Assembly (NCBI RefSeq): GCF_029201545.1
Contig: NZ_CP104007.1
Location: 1,832,501 to 1,896,500 of the forward strand
DNA: 64,000 nt
DNA from: Devosia sp. FJ2-5-3
GTDB lineage: Bacteria; Pseudomonadota; Alphaproteobacteria; Rhizobiales; Devosiaceae
Direction: 5' to 3'
A program made the translations under genes and the position numbers. Numbering within the stretch: the first letter of the stretch is position 1; each line of letters begins with the position of its first letter. This document shows, piece by piece, positions 50,307-58,354 of the stretch. The notes below the pieces were generated by a model. The model saw only the letters and a list, made by a program, of their open reading frames with translations. It made no database searches and was not told where the DNA came from.

Positions 50307-52211
50307 ATGTCCATGTGCCGGCTGCGCCCCTGCGCGGCCAAGGGAAGCTTTTTGCGAGTTTTTGCCGTGACCCAAACCAATGCATCAACCCTTGCGCCAA
50401 CCGGCGAGGCGCCACGAAAAGGCGGAATCGGACCATTTGTCTACGCCCTGCGCATTGCCACCGCCGAGCCTACGGCCATGGTCGGGCTGCTGGTTCTGGC
50501 CCTGTTTGCCTATCTCATCGCCGCGCCCATCGTCGTGCTGCTCAGTGATGCGGTTCGCGTGCACTTTGCCGACCAGGCGCGCATCGGCGCGGATCTGGGG
50601 GCCTTTACCACCTACTATTTCGAGCGCGCTTTCCTGTCGCGCGTCGCACAGGACATTTTCTGGTTCCCGCTGCTCAATACCGGTCTCGTCGCCATGCTCG
50701 CGATGGTGGTGGCGCTGGTCGTGGGCGGCGCCATGGGATGGCTGATCAGCCGCACCGATCTGCTCGGCCGCCGCTGGTTCGCCACAGCCCTGATCGTGCC
50801 CTATATGTTGCCGTCCTGGACCTTCGCCCTCGCCTGGATGACGCTGTTCAGCAACCGCACCACGGGCGGCATGAAAAGTTGGGCGGAGGCGCTCGGATGG
50901 GCGCCGCCCAACTGGCTGTCCTACGGCATGATGCCGATCGCGATTATCCTGGCGCTGCATTACGCACCCTTCGTCATCCTGCTGTTCGGCAATGCGCTGC
51001 GCCAGTTCGATACCCAACTCGAAGATTCGGCGCGCTCGCTTGGTGCGAGCCCCTTTGTGGTGGCGACGAAGATCATCCTGCCGTTGATGCGCCCGGCGCT
51101 GATCTCGGCGCTGACGCTGATCTTTGCCAAATGTCTGGGGGATTTCGGCGTCGCCTACGTCCTTGGCGTGCCCGTGGGGTTCGACGTGCTCGCAACCTCG
51201 CTGTTCCGGGCCATTTCCACCAGTCAGTCCGGTATGTCCGCTGTTCTGGCGGGCACCATCATCGTGCTGGGTTCGGCTTCGGTGCTGATCGACATGGCCT
51301 TGCTCAAGCAAGCCAAGCGCTTTGTCACCATCGGCGCGAAGGGCGGCAAGAGCGGCACCACCAAACTCGGGGCATGGCGCATGCCGGCCACCGCACTTGC
51401 GGGCCTCGTGTTCCTCGTCAGCGCTTTCATTCCGCTGATGGCGCTCTTCCTCACCACGATCATGCGGGTGCCCGCAGACTTCTCCCTGTCCAATTTCACC
51501 CTCGATTACTGGATCGGCTCCAACCTCACCACCACAGCCCTTCGCCAGGGCATTCTGCTCACCGGCGAATTCTGGACGGCGACGTGGAATACGATCTGGA
51601 TGGTCGGCTCGGCCGCCATCGGCGCAGGCCTGCTGGGACTGCTGGTGGGTTATGTTGTGGTGCGTTCGCCGATACGCGGCGTCGGCGTGCTGCTGCGTCA
51701 GATTACCTTCCTGCCGTATCTGGTGCCGGGCATCGCCTTTGCCGCCGCCTATCTCTCGATGTTCGCGGTGCAACGCGGCCCGGTCCCGGCGCTCTACGGT
51801 ACTTCGGCCATCCTGATCATCGCGCTGCTCGCCGACCAGATGCCCTTCGCCTCGCGCGCCGGCATCTCGGCGATGATGCAGCTGGGCAAGGATTCCGAGG
51901 AGGCCGCGCAGGTGGCCGGCGCCGGCTGGTGGCGGCGCATGACCAGCATCGTCCTGCCCATTCAGCGACGCGCCCTGACCTCGGGGATCCTGCTGCCCTT
52001 CATCTCCGGCATCAAGGGATTGAGCCTCGTGGTCGTGCTGGCGGTGCCGGGCACGGACCTGCTGACTACCTACGCCATCCGGCTGGTCGATTACGGCTAC
52101 AGCCAGGCCGCCAACGCGGTCGTCATCATGATCTGCATCGTGGCCTTCGGCGGAACGATGCTCGTGCAGAAACTCGGCAAGAGCAGTCTCGCCGACGGCA
52201 TCGGAGGATAA
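50307..52211 (+). CDS. ABC transporter permease with two fused channel domains (Fe3+/2-aminoethylphosphonate type)
   Basis: 634 residues holding two FbpB-like permease halves, each with about six transmembrane segments. EAA-like loops are at about residues 235-265 (LEDSARSLGASPFVVATKIILP) and 530-550 (EEAAQVAGAGWWRRMTSIVLPI). Double permeases occur in iron(III) and in 2-aminoethylphosphonate importers. The start is uncertain: ATG at 50307 or GTG at 50367, neither with a clear ribosome-binding site. The ATPase gene follows after 4 bases and a binding-protein gene after that. Confidence 0.9.
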   Translation: MSMCRLRPCAAKGSFLRVFAVTQTNASTLAPTGEAPRKGGIGPFVYALRIATAEPTAMVGLLVLALFAYLIAAPIVVLLSDAVRVHFADQARIGADLGAFTTYYFERAFLSRVAQDIFWFPLLNTGLVAMLAMVVALVVGGAMGWLISRTDLLGRRWFATALIVPYMLPSWTFALAWMTLFSNRTTGGMKSWAEALGWAPPNWLSYGMMPIAIILALHYAPFVILLFGNALRQFDTQLEDSARSLGASPFVVATKIILPLMRPALISALTLIFAKCLGDFGVAYVLGVPVGFDVLATSLFRAISTSQSGMSAVLAGTIIVLGSASVLIDMALLKQAKRFVTIGAKGGKSGTTKLGAWRMPATALAGLVFLVSAFIPLMALFLTTIMRVPADFSLSNFTLDYWIGSNLTTTALRQGILLTGEFWTATWNTIWMVGSAAIGAGLLGLLVGYVVVRSPIRGVGVLLRQITFLPYLVPGIAFAAAYLSMFAVQRGPVPALYGTSAILIIALLADQMPFASRAGISAMMQLGKDSEEAAQVAGAGWWRRMTSIVLPIQRRALTSGILLPFISGIKGLSLVVVLAVPGTDLLTTYAIRLVDYGYSQAANAVVIMICIVAFGGTMLVQKLGKSSLADGIGG

Positions 52212-52215
52212 AGCT

Positions 52216-53334
52216 ATGTCCAGCGTCAGTTTGCGCAATGTGGAAAAAACCTATCGCCGCGGCATGCCCAGCGCGGTGCAGAACCTGACCCTCGAAATCC
52301 CGGAATCGGAATTTCTCTGCCTGCTCGGTCCCTCCGGCTGCGGCAAGACCACCACCCTGCGCATGATCGCCGGGCTGGAACATCCGACCGCCGGCCAGAT
52401 CCTGATCGATGGCAAGCCCGTAGACTCCGTCGATGACGGTATCTTCCTGCCGCCCGAGCGCCGGGGCATGGGCCTCGTGTTCCAGAACTATGCCCTGTGG
52501 CCGCATCTGACCGTGCAGGAGAATGTCGAATTCGGTCTCAAGCTGCGCAAGGTGGAAAAAAGCCAGCGCGTCGCCATTGCGGCCAGGGTGATGGATACGC
52601 TGGGCATCGGCCGATATGGCGCTCGCTATCCGTCCGAGCTTTCCGGCGGGCAGCAGCAGCGCGTCGCACTGGCGCGCATGCTCGCCATCAATCCCAGCGT
52701 CATCCTGCTGGACGAGCCGCTATCCAATCTCGATGCCAAGCTACGCCTCGACATGCGCGCCGAACTCAAGCGCATCCATCGCGAATTGGGCTCAACCTTC
52801 ATTTTCGTTACCCACGACCAGTGGGAAGCGATGACGCTTTCGACCACAATCGCAGTGATGAGCGAAGGCCTGCTGCAGCAGGTGGGCACCCCCGACGACA
52901 TCTATGAGCGACCGGCCAACCGGTTCGTCGCTGAGTTCGTCGGCAATTTGCCCATCAACATCGTCACCATGGCGGATTCGGATCCCGTCACCCGTTGGAT
53001 GCAAAACTATCTGTCCGGCGACGCCCAACAGGCTCGCTCCGTCGCTTCGGTCGGCATTCGTCCGGAAAACATCCATTTGGCACCGCGAGGGGCGGCGCGT
53101 CCGCGCTCGGCGCCGGTCACGGCCGATGCCACGCTGGTCGACGTCGTCCCCACCGGCGGCAACTGGATCGTCGAAATGGTGACCGAGCAGCGCAAGGTGT
53201 TTGCGCTGACGGCAGAGCCGCCGACGCTGTCGGCGGGCGAAGATGTCAGCTTCTGGGCCGAGCCATCGCACCTGCACCTGTTCGACGCGGACGGAATGCG
53301 CCGGTCGCCTGCCCAGGGCGGGCAAATTTTCTAA
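52216..53334 (+). CDS. ABC transporter ATPase (Fe3+/2-aminoethylphosphonate type)
   Basis: 372-residue importer ATPase. Walker A is GPSGCGKTT, the signature LSGGQQQR, Walker B ILLDEPLSNLDA and the switch VTHDQWEA. The C-terminal TOBE-like region follows from about residue 240. GGAGG at 52204-52208 precedes the ATG. The C-terminal size and organisation fit FbpC/PhnT-like proteins. It is coupled to the permease gene and lies 25 bases upstream of the binding-protein gene. Confidence 0.93.
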   Translation: MSSVSLRNVEKTYRRGMPSAVQNLTLEIPESEFLCLLGPSGCGKTTTLRMIAGLEHPTAGQILIDGKPVDSVDDGIFLPPERRGMGLVFQNYALWPHLTVQENVEFGLKLRKVEKSQRVAIAARVMDTLGIGRYGARYPSELSGGQQQRVALARMLAINPSVILLDEPLSNLDAKLRLDMRAELKRIHRELGSTFIFVTHDQWEAMTLSTTIAVMSEGLLQQVGTPDDIYERPANRFVAEFVGNLPINIVTMADSDPVTRWMQNYLSGDAQQARSVASVGIRPENIHLAPRGAARPRSAPVTADATLVDVVPTGGNWIVEMVTEQRKVFALTAEPPTLSAGEDVSFWAEPSHLHLFDADGMRRSPAQGGQIF

Positions 53335-53359
53335 AACGTCATCATCCAAGGAGGATCCC

Positions 53360-54517
53360 ATGATGATCTCTGAACGCGGCCTTCGCCGCTCGATTTTTGC
53401 TGCCGTGACGATGGCCGCCGTGGCTGGGGTCGGCAGCGCGGCACTGGCCCAGCAGGCCAGCCTCGGTATCCCGGACGAGGGCTATACCCTCGAGGCGCTG
53501 ATCGAAGCGGCCAAGTCCGAGCCCCCGATCGTCGTGGTCGACGCGACCGGCAAGATCGTCAAGATGGCCGAGAATTTCACAGCCAAATACGGCATCCAGG
53601 CAACCGGTGTTAAGCTTGCGGCCCAGGAGCAGGAAGACGTTCTGCTGCGCGAGCACGCTGCCAACAATGTGCAGTCCGACGTGTTCAACATGAGCAATCT
53701 GCCATCGGTCATGTCGCGCATTATTCCGCAGAATGCCGGCATCAGCTGGTTCCCGCCCGATCTCGCCAGCTTTGTCCCGATCGAGTACCAGAACCCCGCC
53801 ATCACCAGCAATAATCCCTGGGTCTGGGTCTATAATACCGAGGTCTATGGCGAGACCTGCCCGATCAGCAATATCTGGGCCTTGACCGACGAAGAGTGGA
53901 AGGGCCGCGTCGCGATCCCCGATCCGCTGCTGCGCAACGAGACCATGTTCTGGTTCAACCAGATCGAGACAAATGCCGATGACGCGGTTCGCGCCGCCTA
54001 CGAAGCCCATTACGGCACGCCGCTCGAAACCACGGAAGCCAGCGCCACGGCTGAATGGGTGAAGCGCCTGGCGGGCAACAGCCCCAATGTGACGCGCTCG
54101 GACACCGATGTCGGCCCGATCGTGGGCGCACCCGGACAGACCGAACCCTTCATGGGTTTTGTCAGCGCCGCCATCTTCCGCGACGCACGCGACAACAACT
54201 TCTTCATGGGCCTCTGCGCAGGCGTCAAGCCATGGGTGGGCCAACTGACCCCGCGTGTCGCCGTGATCGCCACGGGGACGGACAGCCCGAACGCGGCCAA
54301 GCTCTTCGTGCATTTCATGATGACCGAGGAAGGCATGGCGCCGCAGCTGGCCGACGGCAAGATCTCGACCAACACCAAGGCCCGCATGCCGGAAGACGAA
54401 GCTTCAGGCGTCATCCACTACAGCGACCAGCTCTATGTGAACAATTCGGTCACCACGCCTGACGACTTCGCAAAGCTGCAGGACTGGCAGGATTTCTGGA
54501 CCATCAGCAACCGCTGA
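53360..54517 (+). CDS. ABC transporter substrate-binding protein (FbpA/2-AEP family 1 type)
   Basis: Periplasmic receptor, 385 residues, with AAGGAGG 5 bases before the ATG at 53360. The signal peptide core MAAVAGVGSAALAQ ends near Gln33. The mature part has the NPWVWVYNTEVYG segment, PDPLLRNETMFWFNQ and TGTDSPNAAKLFVHFMMT, typical of the FbpA/PotD fold. No obvious tyrosine pair for iron binding (YY motif near the C-terminus) is present, which argues against iron. It is last in the operon, ending at a strong terminator. Ligand unknown; an organophosphorus compound is suggested by neighbours. Confidence 0.92.
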   Translation: MMISERGLRRSIFAAVTMAAVAGVGSAALAQQASLGIPDEGYTLEALIEAAKSEPPIVVVDATGKIVKMAENFTAKYGIQATGVKLAAQEQEDVLLREHAANNVQSDVFNMSNLPSVMSRIIPQNAGISWFPPDLASFVPIEYQNPAITSNNPWVWVYNTEVYGETCPISNIWALTDEEWKGRVAIPDPLLRNETMFWFNQIETNADDAVRAAYEAHYGTPLETTEASATAEWVKRLAGNSPNVTRSDTDVGPIVGAPGQTEPFMGFVSAAIFRDARDNNFFMGLCAGVKPWVGQLTPRVAVIATGTDSPNAAKLFVHFMMTEEGMAPQLADGKISTNTKARMPEDEASGVIHYSDQLYVNNSVTTPDDFAKLQDWQDFWTISNR

Positions 54518-54523
54518 CAATCT

Positions 54524-54561
54524 GGTGGCAGCGGCGGTCGCGCCGCTGTCACCATTCCTTT
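54524..54561 (+). terminator. Rho-independent terminator of the ABC operon
   Basis: GGTGGCAGCGGCG and CGCCGCTGTCACC pair over 13 positions (one G-U) around a GTCG tetraloop, followed by ATTCCTTT. It starts 6 bases after the binding-protein stop. Confidence 0.78.
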
Positions 54562-54592
54562 GCCCGCAAGGGGCAGCGCGTTTGATCGACGG

Positions 54593-55275
54593 TCAGATAA
54601 TCCGAAGCCCTGCATTTCCTGGAAGGTTCACCGACCCGGATTTGTCCGTCCAGGACACCACGCAATTTACGGGCACGGTTGAATTCAGTTCGACGCGCGT
54701 GGGCTTGGAGTCGTGCCAGTCCATATCGATAGAGATGCCGCCGCGCGCCCAAACGCCGCGTATCGACCCACTTGGCCAGGCCGTGGGGAGGGCAGGGAGG
54801 AGGCCGATGGATCCCTCCCGGGATTGGACGATCATTTCAAGAATACCTGCAGCACCACCAAAATTGCCGTCGATCTGAAAGGGTGAGTGAGCATCGAACA
54901 AATTGCGATAGCTCCGCTCCGGGCTCAGCAGCAATTTCAGTACCGCGTGAGCGTGTTCGCCTTCACCGAGCCGCGCCCAAAGATTGAGGCGCCAGGCGAT
55001 GGCCCAGCCGGTTGCTTCATCGCCCCGAAGCTCCAGCGAACGTCGAGCAGCGGCGGCCAGGTCCGGCGTCTGGTCCAGCGTGATCTGATGGCTGGGATAA
55101 AGGCCATAGAGGTGGGACACGTGGCGGTGATCCATTTCCGGTGCGCTGAGGTCCCAGTCGTCCAACCATTCCTGCAATTGCCCGCCGGTGCCCACCTTGT
55201 GACCAGATAACCGGGCTCTGGCGCTCCACACGTCCTGCAGGAGTGAGCCAGGCCCCAGTTCAGGTGGTTCGGGTC
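54593..55275 (-). pseudogene. Glycoside hydrolase family 95 (alpha-L-fucosidase-like), C-terminal remnant
   Basis: About 212 residues from a GTG at 55231 carry only the end of a ~750-residue enzyme. Recognisable GH95 motifs are DHRHVSHLYGLYPSHQI, RGDEATGWAIAWRLNLWARLGEG and NLFDAHSPFQIDGNFGGAAG. These hold part of the catalytic (alpha/alpha)6 barrel and the C-terminal beta domain; the N-terminal two-thirds is absent. The frame is open upstream to a stop at 55292-55294, but homology appears to fade near 55240-55270, where the neighbouring binding-protein remnant ends. It would have cleaved fucosyl or galactosyl residues from plant polymers such as xyloglucan. As it stands it is non-functional. 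Confidence 0.85.
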
Positions 55276-55753
55276 CTAATTGGACGAGGCGTCATATCCG
55301 GCCTGGAAGATTTCGAGATATCGAGGCAGCCCCAGGCTCTCGATGTCGGCCAGGTAGGCTGCCCAGGCGGCATCGTCGTTGATGTCACGCTGGCCAGTGA
55401 TGAACTCGGCATTGGACTGCGTGAAGTAGTTTTGGAGGTTGACCTGCAGCTGGGCCAGCTCGTCAGCCGTGGACGCGTCGGTCCAGAGGCTCCAATAGGG
55501 GAACAGCTTGTCCGCGGGATACTTGCCTTTATAGAGGAGACTGGTCAGCCGCGGCGCTGGAATCGTAGCCGGTTGTTTCGAAGTTCAGATCGACACCGAA
55601 TTTTTCTTCGACCTGGGTCGTGAACCAGGCGGTGTCGAGATCCATGGTCGCCGTTTGCGGGGCGAACACGCCGAGCGATGTCTGGGCAATGGCTAGTGCC
55701 GGCGCGAAGGCCGTTGTGGCCAGCGCCAGCGCTGGAAGTCGTGGTGCGTGCAT
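55276..55753 (-). pseudogene. LplA-type ABC substrate-binding protein with internal deletion and frameshift
   Basis: The start (ATG 55753) encodes a signal peptide ending at ALAIAQ and about 35 mature residues (LGVFAPQTATMDLDTAWFTT). The reading frame then closes at 55529. In the +1 frame from about 55540 to the TAG at 55276, a C-terminal tail is readable: FPYWSLWTDAS, NAEFITGQRDINDDAAW and LGLPRYLEIFQAGYD. That tail is typical of ~550-residue LplA/LipO-type oligosaccharide-binding proteins. About 400 residues are missing. Next to a broken GH95 gene, it marks a lost oligosaccharide-uptake locus. Confidence 0.85.
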
Positions 55754-55855
55754 GTCCCACGCCGGTGCGGGGAGGGGGCCGGACAAGGTGGGTCGGCCGG
55801 CGATCCGTCCAAGGACAGTTACGCCTGCCGTTTTGCCTCGCAGGCTTGGCGCGGC

Positions 55856-55880
55856 GCGTTTTGAGCGGCGTTCAAAACGC
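55856..55880. promoter_or_regulatory. Perfect inverted repeat in the gap upstream of the binding-protein remnant
   Basis: GCGTTTTGA-N7-TCAAAACGC has 9 perfect base pairs. A shorter repeat, GCCTGC/GCAGGC, lies at 55823-55845. They are about 70-100 bases before the pseudogene start, so one may be the old operator; alternatively they are 3' hairpins of the gene ending at 55981. The 227-base gap holds nothing else. Confidence 0.4.
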
Positions 55881-55980
55881 CGGGGTCGGCATTGAGGGCT
55901 TTTCGTCGGGTGACCCCTGCGTCTGAACTTGCAGGTTGATCACCAGTGGACGCGTACCTCAATGCGGACCAATCACGCGA

Positions 55981-57042
55981 TCATCGAACGTCGATGGTGT
56001 CGCCGGTAAACGTACCAAGGGTTTCGATTGCCTCGGTGGTAAACCGCTGGTCGACGATGTCGTCGGCCGAGATGACCGTGACGTCAGCGAAATCTGGGTT
56101 TTCGTAGGTGAAATCGACGCTCTTGACGAGTTCGGAGGGGCTGAAGCAGCCGTTGACGCACCAGCGCTTGTGCACCAGATCGCTCGTCGCCTTGATGCTT
56201 TCCGGTGACAATTCGGGGCGGCCCTCGGTGATGGCGTCGATCCAGCGCTGCGGCTCGGCCTTCATGGCGCGCGAGGTGTCGATCAGCGCATTGGTGAAAC
56301 GCTGGATGGCCTCGCCCTTGGTCTCGATGGTGCTGTCGAGTGCCGCCACGAACTTGTTGAGTGCCGGAGCGCGCGACGAGAAATCATCGGGATCGATCAG
56401 GACGCTGATGCCGGGTGGGTTGTTGATCGACTGGAACGTGCCGTAGGAGACGGTCGTCGCGTCGATGCGGCCCGCAGCAAGGGCCTGGATGCGGACGTCC
56501 GGTGGGCCGATGGCGACGAAATTGGGTGCGCTCGCGTCCATGCCATAGCTGCGGAGAACGGCCTCGGTCAGCGTGTGATCGAGACTGCCGTTATCGGCAA
56601 TGGCATAGGATTTTCCTGCGAGATCTTCGATGGTTTCGATCTCGGAGCGGGCGGCGATCAGAAAGGCCGCGCCGCGGCCGACGGCGACGAAGCCGCGAAC
56701 GGGCAAGTCGTTTTCGGCGCGCAGGCGCAGGGCTGCGTCAATGGCGATGTCGGCGATGTCGACGGCGCCGGCATTGAGCGCCGCGACCGCCTGGGGCGTG
56801 CCGTCGAGCGGAACGATGGTGACCTTGACGCCGTGCTTTTCATAAAAGCCGAACTGCTCGGCCAGTTGGAAAACCGACGATGTGGTGACGTTGAACTGCG
56901 TGTCGGCGACGCCCAGGGCGAGCTTGAGTTCCAGCACATCGGTCGGTTGTGCCATGGCGCTGGTCGAGACCATGAGGCCAAGCGTGGCCGAGGCCAGAAG
57001 CGTGGCTCCGCCGCGCAGCAGGGAGGTGATTGTCAGGTGCAT
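55981..57042 (-). CDS. ABC transporter substrate-binding protein (nitrate/sulfonate/taurine type)
   Basis: Periplasmic receptor, 353 residues. The signal peptide ends at SAMAQ near residue 32. The mature part begins with ELKLALGVADTQFN and has the SsuA/TauA-like VKVTIVPLDGTPQAVAALNAGAVDIADIAIDAAL segment. AGGAGA precedes the ATG. It is last in a five-gene minus operon (permease, ATPase, DUF1800, DUF1501, binding protein), separated from its ATPase and permease genes by the DUF pair. The ligand is unknown; family members bind sulfonates, nitrate, pyrimidine precursors or aromatic acids. Confidence 0.92.
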   Translation of the reverse strand: MHLTITSLLRGGATLLASATLGLMVSTSAMAQPTDVLELKLALGVADTQFNVTTSSVFQLAEQFGFYEKHGVKVTIVPLDGTPQAVAALNAGAVDIADIAIDAALRLRAENDLPVRGFVAVGRGAAFLIAARSEIETIEDLAGKSYAIADNGSLDHTLTEAVLRSYGMDASAPNFVAIGPPDVRIQALAAGRIDATTVSYGTFQSINNPPGISVLIDPDDFSSRAPALNKFVAALDSTIETKGEAIQRFTNALIDTSRAMKAEPQRWIDAITEGRPELSPESIKATSDLVHKRWCVNGCFSPSELVKSVDFTYENPDFADVTVISADDIVDQRFTTEAIETLGTFTGDTIDVR

Positions 57043-57086
57043 AATTGTCTCCTGCGGACAGTCCGCATTTGGGAAAGCGGCCGCGC

Positions 57087-58334
57087 TCAGGCGGTGCGGC
57101 CGAAGATGGGAAGGGGGCTGAAATCGTTGCGCAAAATGGCCGAGGTCTTGTCGTGCCCCATCCAGCCCTGGATCAGGGTGGAATAGATGCGGCGATAGTC
57201 GGTGGTGAATTTGAGGTTGCCCTCGTCAAGATCGGTGAGGCTCGGCGGCGCGCCATATTGGCCGCCAGTGACCGGCTTGCCGATGATGAACGCGGGACCT
57301 GCAGTGCCGTGATCCGTGCCCAGGCTGGTATTTTCGGCGACACGGCGGCCGAATTCGCTGAACACCATGACTACGACATCATCGGCCCGTCCGAGACGCT
57401 CGATGTCGCGCACGAAGGCCGAGATATGATCCGAGGTGTAGGACCACAGCCGCGCATGCAGATCGCCCTGATAGACATGGGTGTCGAAGGCGTTGTTGCG
57501 ATAGGGGACGTAGTAGACCTTGGTGGGGAAATCGGCAGCGATCAGCGCGGCAACGCGTTCGAGGCCGAATTTGACGAGGCCGTAGTCGATGGGCGTGGAA
57601 TATGAATTCCAGGCAGCGCGCACCAGATGTTCGGAATGGGTGGCGCTCGCCGCGATGTCGAACAGGAAGTCCTGCGAGGGGTTGGCGCTGCCATTGCCGC
57701 GCGCATCGATGGCAGCAATGGCTTCCTGCTGTTCGTGGAACATGTGGCGCGTGAAATTGTCGGGATCGTTGAACACCAGCGGCACGTGGTTCATGGCGCG
57801 CACCGCCAGGGACTGGCTGTCGTCGATGTTGACGAGGAAATTGGTTGTATGGCCGAGCGGGTCGATCGCATCGGCCATGCGCCCGAGCCAGCCATAGGCC
57901 TCGCCGCTATTGGGCGCGCCGGTCTGCCAGAAGGCCATGGAAGAGAAATGGGAGAAGGAGGGCTGTTCATAGCCGACGCCATGAACGATCCCCATCATGC
58001 CGTCCTTATAGAGCCGCTCGAAGCCGCCCATGGTTTTCTGGAAGCCGAATTGCTCATCGATCCGCAGGAGTTTGTCCTTGCGGATGCCTAGATTGGGGCG
58101 CGCGTTGTAATAGGCCTCGTCCTCGTAGGGGATCACGGTGTTGAGCCCGTCATTGCCCCCGGACAGTTCCACGATAACCAGGATGCGGTCGTTCTGGTCG
58201 GCCTGGGTCTTGGCGACCTTGGACCAGACGGGGGATGTGGCGACGCCACCGGCGCCTTCGAGAACGAGAGAGCCGAAGCCGGACCGGATCAGGGTCTCGC
58301 GTTCGCCACTCGTGAGCTTGGGTGTCTTGGCCAT
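57087..58334 (-). CDS. DUF1501 family protein without a twin-arginine signal
   Basis: 415-residue member of the alkaline-phosphatase/sulfatase-like DUF1501 family. ILVIVELSGGNDGLNTVIPY is the diagnostic N-terminal strand and loop, and VVVMVFSEFGRRVAENTSLGTDHGTAGPAFIIG the conserved C-terminal core. Most members begin with a Tat signal (RR motif); here the corresponding stretch is TSGERETLIRSGFGSLVLEG without paired arginines, so export by Tat is doubtful. AGGAGA precedes the ATG. DUF1501 and DUF1800 proteins are commonly encoded side by side, as here, but their biochemical role is unknown. Confidence 0.9.
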   Translation of the reverse strand: MAKTPKLTSGERETLIRSGFGSLVLEGAGGVATSPVWSKVAKTQADQNDRILVIVELSGGNDGLNTVIPYEDEAYYNARPNLGIRKDKLLRIDEQFGFQKTMGGFERLYKDGMMGIVHGVGYEQPSFSHFSSMAFWQTGAPNSGEAYGWLGRMADAIDPLGHTTNFLVNIDDSQSLAVRAMNHVPLVFNDPDNFTRHMFHEQQEAIAAIDARGNGSANPSQDFLFDIAASATHSEHLVRAAWNSYSTPIDYGLVKFGLERVAALIAADFPTKVYYVPYRNNAFDTHVYQGDLHARLWSYTSDHISAFVRDIERLGRADDVVVMVFSEFGRRVAENTSLGTDHGTAGPAFIIGKPVTGGQYGAPPSLTDLDEGNLKFTTDYRRIYSTLIQGWMGHDKTSAILRNDFSPLPIFGRTA

Positions 58335-58354
58335 GCTTGTCTCCTGCGCGGCGT

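Noticed and set aside
50385..52238. 617-codon open frame on the minus strand
   Set aside because: Antisense to the double permease; composition is His/Arg/Asp-rich with no family motifs, typical of the shadow of a high-GC gene.
50307..54517. Assignment of the importer as a plain iron(III) transporter
   Set aside because: Permease and ATPase fit the iron class, but the receptor shows no obvious C-terminal tyrosine pair and the context is phosphorus-like; left as undetermined within the Fe/2-AEP class.
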